DNA of 64,000 nt, from NCBI GenBank assembly GCA_044227925.1, contig JBGAVW010000010.1, positions 1 through 64,000 on the forward strand. Direction: 5' to 3'. Source of the DNA: JADJLQ01 sp044227925 (lineage in GTDB: Bacteria > Bacteroidota > Bacteroidia > Chitinophagales > Saprospiraceae). Position numbers and translations under genes: made by a program. The notes beneath the pieces are model-generated. The model worked only from the letters and a program-made list of their open reading frames with translations. It was not told the origin of the DNA and made no database searches. Below are positions 35,582 to 43,916 of this stretch, piece after piece. The number at the start of each line of letters is the position of its first letter. Positions within the stretch are counted from its first letter, which is position 1.

Positions 35582-37600
35582 TCAATATGTCAGACCATCA
35601 CCAAATCTAAACCTTGCATATGATTTTGGTTTTAAGTAACCAGGCACATCCGATTTATTTTCAAGTACTGCATTTGTACTTAATGGTATAGTGATGGGCA
35701 TTTTTCCAGAAGGTTTAAACTTACCTGTAATTATATCCAAGACCGCTTCGGGAGTGGCACCAAAAGTTGCTAACACGGTATGGAGATCTTTATCGTCAAT
35801 TTCCTCTATGACCCAGGGAGAAGTAAAGTTGATAATGGTGATAGTAGGTTTAGTTTTTTTTAAAACATTAATGTGGTCTACATCTATGTTATTTTTCCTC
35901 AACGAAATATCTATGGGTTCGTTTTTTAACGAAAACAATCCACCTGAAGTCGGAATCAACCACGCTAAAATGATATCTGCATGATCAGCATTGTCTACAA
36001 AATCAATGCCCCAAGAATTGTTTTCCTGCTTGAATACAGTACTTTTCGTGCGGGCATTTCTGTTAAAATAATTTGTTTCAAAATATACTTTGGTCTTGGG
36101 CTTTAATGGTAACAGTTTTTTATCATTTTTCAACAATACTATTGATTTTCGCTGTGCCAGATCGGCTTTTTTCTGAAAAGTTTCATTTCCAACTATTTGA
36201 GAAGCTTTACCAGCATCAACAAAAGGGTTTTCAAAAAGTCCAAGATCAAATTTTTCAACCAACAATCTGATAATAGATTCGTTTATACGTGATTCTGAGA
36301 CTAGTCCTTGCTGAACAGTCTCCAGTAAAATGGTGGGGTCAGCCGTACCTGAAAAAAGGTCTACACCGCATTCTATGGCCTTTTGGTAGCGCTGATGTAA
36401 AGTCAGACTTTCTACTCCCCATGGCATCATTTCTATGGGGCCAGTATCTGAATTGATAATTCCATTAAATCCCAGTTTCTTTCTCAAAAGGTCATGAATG
36501 ATGCCTTTATTATAGGCAAAAGCAATTTCTTCATATTGGGTGCCTATGGGTTTGGCATAGTATGGCATTATAGCGGAAGTACCCGCCTTTATAGCGGCAA
36601 TAAAAGGTTTGAGATGATATTCAAACATTTTCCCAGGATAGTGCTGGTCCTTGCCCCATTCAAAATGCGGATCATGGCCATCCACCTGAGGTCCGCCGCC
36701 AGGAAAATGCTTGGTGGTGAGAGCAACAGACTTTCCATTTAGTTTAGGACCCTGAAATCCAGAAACAATCGCTGTCATCATTTGTGCGGACAGATCAGCA
36801 TTCTCGCCAAAAGTACCTTCTATTCTTTGCCATCTCGGCTCTGTAGCTAAATCTGCCATATACATATATCCTTTTCGAAGGCCCACAGCACACCATTCCT
36901 GAGCGGCTATCTGGGCAAATTCTTTTATCAATTTGAAGTCCCTTGTAGCTGCCAGTCCAAGCTCACCTGGCCATTTTGAAAAAGGAGTGGCTCCAACGCT
37001 CAATCCAGCAGAAGCATCTGTAGTCACGTGATTGCGAGGATTGGAAGCAACTATCGCGGGGATACCCAACCGGGTGGATTCACACAAAGATTGCAGGTTA
37101 TTAGACCAATCAGCTATGATTTCCGGTTTTACGTTTGCTCGTAAGATAAAATGCCTTTGATGAAATTCTTTTACAGCTTTTGTCGTTCCAGCAGATGAAA
37201 CTATCGGAACCGGCAATGGCTGGCGGCTAAACATATTTATGGTCTGTATCAGGTCTTTTTCATTAAATCCACTGGAGATTTCTTCTTTTGGTGCATTAGG
37301 CTCAAAAATCCAGTCTCCTTTCATTCTTGTAGTGCTGATGAGCATAAACCCAATTTTTTCTTCTAGGGTCATTTTGGATAATAAGTCCTGAGCTCTTAAT
37401 TTACTTGGTAGCCTCCAATCTTCATACTTATCTAGTTCACCATTCTTGTTAAGGTCTTTAAATTCAAATCCATTTTGTTTTACTATCGGAAGGGATCTGG
37501 TACCTAAATAGGGAGGTTTTATACTTTGAGGAAAAGATAATGATGGCACTAAACTAAAAACAGAAATTAGAACAATTTTAGTGGATAAATAAATATGCAT
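35582..37600 (-). CDS. Glycoside hydrolase family 3 beta-glycosidase (exported)
   Basis: Signal peptide ending near residue 26 (VPSLSFPQS). After an acidic loop DLNKNGELDKYEDW (49-62), which looks like a Ca-binding EF-type loop, comes the GH3 TIM barrel with KHFPGGGPQVDGHDPHF (297-313) and the nucleophile D385 in GIINSDTG. The C-terminal alpha/beta sandwich contains KSIVLLKNDKKLLPL and the final GDGLTY. The KHFPGGG form is common among Bacteroidota beta-glucosidase-type members; substrate cannot be fixed. 672 residues. The gene lies downstream of susCD but after an intrinsic terminator (37632-37660), and 60 bp before the DUF1080 gene. Confidence 0.92.
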   Translation of the reverse strand: MHIYLSTKIVLISVFSLVPSLSFPQSIKPPYLGTRSLPIVKQNGFEFKDLNKNGELDKYEDWRLPSKLRAQDLLSKMTLEEKIGFMLISTTRMKGDWIFEPNAPKEEISSGFNEKDLIQTINMFSRQPLPVPIVSSAGTTKAVKEFHQRHFILRANVKPEIIADWSNNLQSLCESTRLGIPAIVASNPRNHVTTDASAGLSVGATPFSKWPGELGLAATRDFKLIKEFAQIAAQEWCAVGLRKGYMYMADLATEPRWQRIEGTFGENADLSAQMMTAIVSGFQGPKLNGKSVALTTKHFPGGGPQVDGHDPHFEWGKDQHYPGKMFEYHLKPFIAAIKAGTSAIMPYYAKPIGTQYEEIAFAYNKGIIHDLLRKKLGFNGIINSDTGPIEMMPWGVESLTLHQRYQKAIECGVDLFSGTADPTILLETVQQGLVSESRINESIIRLLVEKFDLGLFENPFVDAGKASQIVGNETFQKKADLAQRKSIVLLKNDKKLLPLKPKTKVYFETNYFNRNARTKSTVFKQENNSWGIDFVDNADHADIILAWLIPTSGGLFSLKNEPIDISLRKNNIDVDHINVLKKTKPTITIINFTSPWVIEEIDDKDLHTVLATFGATPEAVLDIITGKFKPSGKMPITIPLSTNAVLENKSDVPGYLKPKSYARFRFGDGLTY

Positions 37601-37631
37601 GCTTGAGGATTCTATTGTGAATGAATTGGAT

Positions 37632-37660
37632 AAAAAAAGGCCCCATCACTGAGGCCTTTT
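37632..37660 (-). terminator. Intrinsic terminator between susD and the GH3 gene
   Basis: On the minus strand AAAAGGCC pairs perfectly with GGCCTTTT around a 10-nt loop, and the T-run continues to 7 T. It lies 53 bp past the susD stop and 31 bp before the GH3 start, so it limits read-through from susCD into the hydrolase genes. Confidence 0.75.
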
Positions 37661-37713
37661 CGTTTAAGAATTTCGTCTTTTATTCAATATCTAAAACTTT
37701 ATATTACTAAAAA

Positions 37714-39396
37714 TTAATATCCGGAGTTCTGAGGGAAGACTCCCTTATCTGACCTGTCAATCTGAGTCTGTGGAATAGGTCTCAAATAATGTTTATCAGC
37801 AACTGCGGAAGCTTGTGGATTGTATTTTTTTACTCTATCGACTAACAAGCCCCATCTTTTCAAATCAAGCCATCTGGTTTGTTCACCTGCAAGTTCCCGA
37901 GCTCTTTCTTCTACTAAAAAATCAAAAGTCATCTGAGATTCTGTGATTTTCATTGCATCTTTTTTACCAGGGAATCCTGCTCTTACTCTCACTGCGTTGA
38001 CAGCATCTGTAGCTTCTTTTAGTTTTCCAAGTTTTAAAAAGGCCTCAGCTTGCATCAGATAAATATCAGCTAGTCTGAATACAAAATGATCCCTGGATCC
38101 GCGAGGTTCTGTTCTATCTGCACGCTTGGTATCGAAAAATTTGGATAAAGTAGGGAATAAAGCTTCATTATAGGCACTGGGTACTAAAACTTGATATTTT
38201 TTAGTCGCACGCTCCTCTTTACTCATTTCATAACCCGGGATCCAAATGGTAGTATCACCTAAAGCAAATGTTAATTTAGATTTTGAATTATCAAAAGATG
38301 CGTTGAGGTTTGATCCCGGAAAATTACATTTCCATACATGTCTAAATGATTTTTCATATCTTGAATCATTGGTACGATCAGCAAACACCGTGTTTAGCAA
38401 ATATGAGGTGGGGCGCAATCTCTTAAATGGTCTTCCATAAAACACATCTCTCTGCATTCCAGGTTGCACATCGTATTGCATACCAAAAAACAAATGAAGA
38501 TTATTGCCACCTCCGCCTTCACCACCGGCATTGGTTACGTTGGTCAATTGATCCGTAGTATATTGTACTGCCCAAACTACTTCTGAATTCGTCTGATTGT
38601 TTTCATCATGCACTGCTGCAAAATCGTCCAATAATTTAAATCCGTATTTGGTAATGATACCTGTAGTAAGGTCTGCAGCTTTTTGAAAATCATCAGCTGC
38701 TTTCGCCGGACCATAGGCTTTAGCAAGATATACTTTTGCTAACAGTGCTTCAGCAGAAGCTCTGGTAGCTCTTCCATAATCAGTGGAATGTGCTTTGTTT
38801 TCCAGATCTGCGATAGCTTCAGTGCAATCTTTGATGATCTGAGTATACATCTCTGCATCGCTGGCGCGTTTGGTGGCTTTTGTTGGTCCTTCTGTTTCAG
38901 TCAATCTCAAGTCTACTCCTCCAAATTGCTGGTGGAGAATATAATAATAATGTGCTCTGAGGAATTTGGCTTCTGCTACTCGTATTTTCTTAGTAGCTTC
39001 CGGGATACCGGTTACATTTGCTGCCCTGCCAATTACCGCATTTGTTGTATTTATTCCTTTATATAATTCGTCCCACAAAATGGCAAGATAGTCCACAGTG
39101 GGTTGCAACTGAGCGTCGTAAAAATGGAATCCTTTATATCCACCATCAGCTCCGGTAGCATATATATCTGTACCATATTCTGTCAAAGTTAGACCCAATT
39201 GGGTAGCATAAAAAGTCCTCATGGATGAATAGGCAGCTTTCACAGCATCATCGAATCCTTTGGCCGTATTGATATAATCATTGCCAATATTGGATATAAC
39301 TGTTTCTTTCAGCAGATCATCACCACATGAAAAAAAAGTAAATAACAAGCAAGTCATCAAACTTGCTTTTAATTTGTTTTTAAATACATTTTTCAT
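37714..39396 (-). CDS. SusD/RagB-family nutrient-binding outer-membrane lipoprotein
   Basis: Surface lipoprotein that caps the SusC channel and binds the glycan. The start at 39396 gives MKNVFKNKLKASLMTCLLFT and a signal ending FFSC with lipid site C24; a 16-codon upstream extension is rejected. TPR-like helices hold family motifs AKFLRAHYYYILHQQFGGV (SusD signature), ATRASAEALLAKVYLAKAYG and, near the end, LADIYLMQAEAFLKLGK and DFLVEERARELAGEQTRW, closing with LRPIPQTQI. 560 residues, full length. Begins 25 bp after susC, the standard cotranscribed pair. Confidence 0.95.
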   Translation of the reverse strand: MKNVFKNKLKASLMTCLLFTFFSCGDDLLKETVISNIGNDYINTAKGFDDAVKAAYSSMRTFYATQLGLTLTEYGTDIYATGADGGYKGFHFYDAQLQPTVDYLAILWDELYKGINTTNAVIGRAANVTGIPEATKKIRVAEAKFLRAHYYYILHQQFGGVDLRLTETEGPTKATKRASDAEMYTQIIKDCTEAIADLENKAHSTDYGRATRASAEALLAKVYLAKAYGPAKAADDFQKAADLTTGIITKYGFKLLDDFAAVHDENNQTNSEVVWAVQYTTDQLTNVTNAGGEGGGGNNLHLFFGMQYDVQPGMQRDVFYGRPFKRLRPTSYLLNTVFADRTNDSRYEKSFRHVWKCNFPGSNLNASFDNSKSKLTFALGDTTIWIPGYEMSKEERATKKYQVLVPSAYNEALFPTLSKFFDTKRADRTEPRGSRDHFVFRLADIYLMQAEAFLKLGKLKEATDAVNAVRVRAGFPGKKDAMKITESQMTFDFLVEERARELAGEQTRWLDLKRWGLLVDRVKKYNPQASAVADKHYLRPIPQTQIDRSDKGVFPQNSGY

Positions 39397-39421
39397 TTTA
39401 AAAAAAATTGAATTAAAATTA

Positions 39422-42400
39422 TTAAAACTTGAAATTGAAGCCAAAGGTAACTACCCGCGTGGCCGGAGTAATTCCATTATTAACAGAAGTGATTCCAGTC
39501 GCAGAACTGGTTATAGTTGCTTCGGGATCCACTCCATTATATTTAGATCTGAACTCAGACCATATAAATGGTTGTTGAATACTGGAGAAAAACCGCACAG
39601 ATTCAGCTCTCATTTTTTTAGATAATGAAGTCGGAAAAGTATAACCAAAATTGATGTTTCTCAATTTAATAAAACTACCATCAAAATAAATCAAAGCTGT
39701 ATTATTAACAGGGAACTCCTGGGTGCTTTTTGGCCTTGGAAATTCATTGGTCGGATTATTGGGAGTCCAATAGTCCACTTTAATTTGTTGATAACGACCA
39801 GCTAATGCATTATTGTTTTGGTGAAATCCGGATACAATCATCTGACCTATACTGGCATAAAAGAACGCACTCAGATCAAATCCTTTATAGGTAAATCTAT
39901 TGGTAAAGCCAGCCTGAAAATCAGGAATATCACTTCCGAGTATCACTCTGTCACTGGCATTGATTTTGCCATCGCCGTTCGTATCCTGAATTTTAATCTG
40001 ACCTACTTCCGAACCAAAAGATTTGGCAGCATCTGCTTCATTAGTTTGCCAGATTCCGATTTTTTTAAAGTCAAAGAATGTATTCAGAGGTTGACCTATG
40101 AACCACCGGTTGCCTAAGTCATCCACTTTACCATTGTATAGTTCAATAATAGCTTCTGTGTTTTTGGTAAATTGTAAATCGGTTGTCCACCTAAAATCTT
40201 TTGAATTGATATTTACTGTACTTACGTTCAATTCAATCCCCTTATTTCTTGTGTGCCCAACGTTTCTGGTCACTGCATTAAATCCTGTAGAGCCGGGTAA
40301 AAAATCAGATAAAAGCAAAGATTCAGTATCCGTTTTATAATATTCTATGGAACCTTGTACCCTACCTTTTAATACTGAAAAATCTAAGCCTATATTGGCC
40401 GTTGCTGATGACTCCCATCTCAAATCAGGATTACCAATGGTGTTAGGTCTGTAACCAAATGCAGCAGCCGAACCAAATGCATACACCGTCCTGCCTAATA
40501 AACCCTGGGTTTGGTATGGCGCCACACCCTGATTTCCAACTTTTCCCCATCCGGCTCTAAGTTTCAATAAATCCACCCATGAGACATTTTTCATAAAAGG
40601 TTCATGACTGATATTCCAACCTACAGCCACACCTGGGAAATTACCATATTTAGTATTTTCTCCAAATCGGCTCGAGCCATCTCTACGCAGTGTAAGCGTC
40701 ATTAAATATCTATCATTAAAATCATAATTTAACCTTCCCATGAATGAGTTTATAGTCCATTCAACAAGGTTGGAGTTTAATGATTGAACAGCACTTGCCG
40801 ATCCAAGACTAAAGAATTGCTGAGGATCTGCCGGGACACCTGTAACAGATGAGCCATAAGCTTCAAATCTGTCTTTTTGTATGGATTGCAAACCGGTAAG
40901 ATTAAAATTGTGCTTACCTAAAGTTTTGTTGTACGTTACAATATTTTCCAAAGTCCAGTTAAATCCAAATTGGTTGTTATTGGCAGCAAAGGCATCACCA
41001 AGCCTGCGATTATTGGTTAAACTTCCCCAAAACTGACCTCGTCTGGATAAAGTAAAGTCTGGACCAAAGTTTACCCTGTATTTTAACCCTTCCAATATAT
41101 TGGCTTCTGCATAAATTGAATTAAAAATTCTATACCTTTTAGAATTGTCAACAACATTTCCATCTAATATTTCATACAATGGATTGGTGAGAAGCGCATC
41201 ATTGGTCGGTGCAAAAATTAAATTTCCGTTATCATCATAGGGTCGACCGAGCGGGTTTTGTTGAATTGTAAATTGATATGGATTTAATCCTTCTCCATTA
41301 CGATCAGAAAACATCATATAAGAAGAAATTCCAGCTTTGATTACTTTATTAATTGAATGATCCACGTTTGCTCTCAAAGAATATCTTGAATAGTCAAGTC
41401 CTTTCGTAATTCCTTTGTCCTGGAAAAAACCAGCAGAAATATAAAACTCAGTTTTATCATTCCCTCCTTGAATACCTATAGTATGGTTTTGCATTAAACC
41501 TGATTTTAAGATAAGGTCTTGATAATTGGTATTTCTATTGGCTGCGATACCTGCCGCTACGGCCGGGTCACCTCCTAATACTGCAACTTTAGCATCAGCT
41601 GCCGCATCAGCTACACCGGTCGGCACTGGATTGCCGGCCGCATCTTTGTATCCTCCTGTCGCTCTGTACGCTTCACGTACGTATTCTGCAAATTCAGGAC
41701 CAGAAAACAGTTCAATTTTATCTAATGCATCTGACCTTCCTGCGTAGGTATCCAGGGTTACAGTAGTTTTACCTTTTTTGGATGAACCTCTTTTGGTAGT
41801 TACCAGCACTACCCCATTGGCACCTCTGGCACCATATATAGCAGTAGCGGTAGCATCTTTTAATACTTCAAGTGATTGAATATCATTGGGATTAATATCT
41901 TCATATCCAGCAGATAATGGTATACCATCTACTACATAAAGTGGATCATTTCCAGCATTAAAAGAACGACGGCCGCGGATTAAAATTTTTGGAGTTGATC
42001 CTGGTTTAGATCCGGATTGGGTCACATTCACACCAGCAGCTCTACCCGTAAGGGCTTGGGCCAAATTAGTCACAGGTAGTTCTGCAATTTCCTTAGCGGA
42101 AATAGAAGAAATAGCTCCGGTCAATTGGCTTTTCTTTTGGGTACCATACCCGGTTACCACTATTTCTGAAATTACGGTTGCGTCTTCGGTCAAACTTACA
42201 TCAACAGTATTATTAGCACCTACAGCCACCTCCTGGGTGGTAAAGCCTATATAACTAAATACCAGTATAGAATTATCGTTAACATTGGAAATAGTATAAC
42301 TACCATCTGCATCTGAAACGGTACCAATACCTGAGCCTTTTACGGTAATACTCACACCAGGCAATCCACTTCCAGTGGCGTCATTTACTACACCACTGAT

Positions 42401-42475
42401 TTGTCTGGTTTGAGCGAGAACTTGAGAACATAGGGCAAACATTATCCCTATAAAAAGTGAGAATTTTTTATTCAT
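39422..42475 (-). CDS. SusC/RagA-family TonB-linked outer-membrane transporter
   Basis: TonB-dependent porin of the SusCD pair. Signal peptide (MNKKFSLFIGIMFALCSQVL), then a carboxypeptidase-D regulatory-like Ig domain (ISGVVNDATGSGLPGVSITV at 26-45), the SusC plug with ISEIVVTGYGTQKKSQLTGA near 105-124 and LIRGRRSFNAGNDPLYVVDG, then a 22-strand barrel ending in the terminal strand VVTFGFNFKF. No STN domain is present, so signalling through an anti-sigma factor is not expected, in keeping with LacI control. 1017 residues. Three palindromes that match a LacI-type operator lie upstream (42575-42748). Confidence 0.96.
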   Translation of the reverse strand: MNKKFSLFIGIMFALCSQVLAQTRQISGVVNDATGSGLPGVSITVKGSGIGTVSDADGSYTISNVNDNSILVFSYIGFTTQEVAVGANNTVDVSLTEDATVISEIVVTGYGTQKKSQLTGAISSISAKEIAELPVTNLAQALTGRAAGVNVTQSGSKPGSTPKILIRGRRSFNAGNDPLYVVDGIPLSAGYEDINPNDIQSLEVLKDATATAIYGARGANGVVLVTTKRGSSKKGKTTVTLDTYAGRSDALDKIELFSGPEFAEYVREAYRATGGYKDAAGNPVPTGVADAAADAKVAVLGGDPAVAAGIAANRNTNYQDLILKSGLMQNHTIGIQGGNDKTEFYISAGFFQDKGITKGLDYSRYSLRANVDHSINKVIKAGISSYMMFSDRNGEGLNPYQFTIQQNPLGRPYDDNGNLIFAPTNDALLTNPLYEILDGNVVDNSKRYRIFNSIYAEANILEGLKYRVNFGPDFTLSRRGQFWGSLTNNRRLGDAFAANNNQFGFNWTLENIVTYNKTLGKHNFNLTGLQSIQKDRFEAYGSSVTGVPADPQQFFSLGSASAVQSLNSNLVEWTINSFMGRLNYDFNDRYLMTLTLRRDGSSRFGENTKYGNFPGVAVGWNISHEPFMKNVSWVDLLKLRAGWGKVGNQGVAPYQTQGLLGRTVYAFGSAAAFGYRPNTIGNPDLRWESSATANIGLDFSVLKGRVQGSIEYYKTDTESLLLSDFLPGSTGFNAVTRNVGHTRNKGIELNVSTVNINSKDFRWTTDLQFTKNTEAIIELYNGKVDDLGNRWFIGQPLNTFFDFKKIGIWQTNEADAAKSFGSEVGQIKIQDTNGDGKINASDRVILGSDIPDFQAGFTNRFTYKGFDLSAFFYASIGQMIVSGFHQNNNALAGRYQQIKVDYWTPNNPTNEFPRPKSTQEFPVNNTALIYFDGSFIKLRNINFGYTFPTSLSKKMRAESVRFFSSIQQPFIWSEFRSKYNGVDPEATITSSATGITSVNNGITPATRVVTFGFNFKF

Positions 42476-42574
42476 ACAAATAAGAGTTTTAATTTACAAT
42501 AACGAAAAAATAATCAAGTAAGGGAAACAAGATAGTAAAATATGCATGCAATAAAACTGCTCTGTGAATCTTTC

Positions 42575-42592
42575 TACGAAATCGTTTTAGTA
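42575..42592. promoter_or_regulatory. LacI-type operator O1 (susC proximal)
   Basis: TACGAAATCGTTTTAGTA, identical to O2 (42731-42748) at 16 of 18 positions and centred on CG as LacI-family operators are. It lies about 100 bp before the susC ATG. Confidence 0.6.
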
Positions 42593-42696
42593 AAGATTGA
42601 TCCTTTTTTTTAATAAAAATAATGAGTCACTTAATTCTAAATAAAAAAATTATAAACGATTAATTTTCAATTTAGAATACCAGAAAAAAACAATTG

Positions 42697-42714
42697 TACT
42701 AAATATTTTTAGTA
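42697..42714. promoter_or_regulatory. Operator-like palindrome O3
   Basis: TACTAAATATTTTTAGTA is palindromic at 16 of 18 positions. Its half-site TACTAAA is the same as the right half of O1 and O2 read on the other strand. It lacks the central CG, so binding by LacI is less certain. Its centre is 34 bp from that of O2. Confidence 0.4.
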
Positions 42715-42730
42715 ATTTTTTAGGTTATTT

Positions 42731-42748
42731 TACGCAAACGTTTTAGTA
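42731..42748. promoter_or_regulatory. LacI-type operator O2 (lacI proximal)
   Basis: TACGCAAACGTTTTAGTA, palindromic at 14 of 18 positions with core AAACGTTT, the usual LacI-family core. It lies 38 bp before the lacI ATG, well placed for autoregulation. Confidence 0.65.
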
Positions 42749-42786
42749 GATTTACGTTAATAAAATTCTTGATTACCAATAAGACT

Positions 42787-43803
42787 ATGGTAAAAGTAAA
42801 TTTAAAGAAACTTGCTGAAGTATTAAACATATCGATCTCTACGGTTTCTAAAGCATTACATAATAGTCACGAAATAAGTGCTGAAACCAAACAAAAAGTA
42901 TTGGCAAAAGCCGAAGAGTTGGGTTACCGGCCTAACCCATATGCAGGCTCACTCAGACATCATAAAACTAAAACCATAGCCATCATCGTACCTCAGCTCA
43001 ACAACTATTTTTTTATACAGGCCATAAGTGGAGCAGAATCAAAATCACAGGAAGCAGGATACCATACACTTATATACAATTCAAATGATGACATTATCAA
43101 AGAGACCAGTATCATGCATCAATTGCAAAATGGACGGGTAGATGGAATCATTATGTCGCTTGCCTTATCTACCACCACTTATCAGCATTTGCATTCTATC
43201 ATACAATCCGGGATCCCTATTGTTTTCTTCGATAGAGTATGTCATGAAATTGAAACCGCGAAAGTCATAACAGATGACTTTCTGAGTGGATTTAATGCAA
43301 CTGAACATTTGATTTTAAATGGCAGCCGGGATATCGCTTACTTATCTATTGGCCGATCTATATCAATAGATAATAAAAGAATGCAAGGCTATTTGGAAGC
43401 CATCACAAAACACAACATCCCCATAGATGAAAATAACCGAGTGATTGAATGCACCGGAGACAAAGAAATCAGATATAAAAAAATATACCAACTGTTATCA
43501 CAAAAATATAGGCCTACTGGCATTTTTTGCTGTGTTGAAGCATTGGCATTAATCTGCTATGAAGTATGTATAGAATTAAAAATCAAAATACCAGAGGATA
43601 TAAAAATAATTTCTTTTTCTAATCTTCCGTCTGCTCATTTACTTTCACCATCTCTCACCACTATTTCGCAACCCGCACACGAAATGGGATTACAATCTGC
43701 CACACTGTTGATAAAATATCTTGAAAACAAAAAGCTTGTAATGACCAATGAAAACATTGTATTACGTTCCAAGCTTGTACCCAGAATGTCGACCCAGAGG
43801 TAG
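42787..43803 (+). CDS. LacI-family transcriptional regulator
   Basis: The N-terminal HTH (VNLKKLAEVLNISISTVSKA, then LHNSHEISAETKQKVLAKAE, with hinge helix YRPNPYAGSLR) binds a CG-centred palindrome. The periplasmic-binding-like domain starts at TIAIIVPQLNNYFFIQAISG and has the effector-pocket motifs DGIIMSLA and IVFFDRV. I chose the ATG at 42787, 6 codons after a TTG in frame, as it matches the family. 338 residues. It is divergent from susC; the three palindromes between the two are its probable targets, and the ligand is probably a sugar released by the GH3 enzyme. The symporter gene is convergent. Confidence 0.93.
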   Translation: MVKVNLKKLAEVLNISISTVSKALHNSHEISAETKQKVLAKAEELGYRPNPYAGSLRHHKTKTIAIIVPQLNNYFFIQAISGAESKSQEAGYHTLIYNSNDDIIKETSIMHQLQNGRVDGIIMSLALSTTTYQHLHSIIQSGIPIVFFDRVCHEIETAKVITDDFLSGFNATEHLILNGSRDIAYLSIGRSISIDNKRMQGYLEAITKHNIPIDENNRVIECTGDKEIRYKKIYQLLSQKYRPTGIFCCVEALALICYEVCIELKIKIPEDIKIISFSNLPSAHLLSPSLTTISQPAHEMGLQSATLLIKYLENKKLVMTNENIVLRSKLVPRMSTQR

Positions 43804-43857
43804 TTACAATAAATTAGTAGTGTTTCCATTTTTGTGTTTTGGTACAAATTATCCAAT

Positions 43858-43885
43858 AAAAAGGGGAATCATCGACGACTCCCCT
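43858..43885 (-). terminator. Intrinsic terminator of the symporter gene
   Basis: On the minus strand AGGGGAGTC pairs with GATTCCCCT (one G-U wobble) around a 6-nt loop, followed by TTTT. It lies 32 bp past the symporter stop. Confidence 0.65.
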
Positions 43886-43916
43886 ATTATTGAAAATTCG
43901 TATTGAGTTAGAATTT

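Larger units (their letters stand above)
42476..42786. other. susC-lacI divergent control region
   Basis: A 311-bp non-coding, very AT-rich stretch. It contains three 18-bp palindromic sites listed separately and no ORF of note. A clear TAnnTTTG promoter is not seen for either gene; TATCTTG on the minus strand near 42533 is the closest for susC. Confidence 0.6.
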
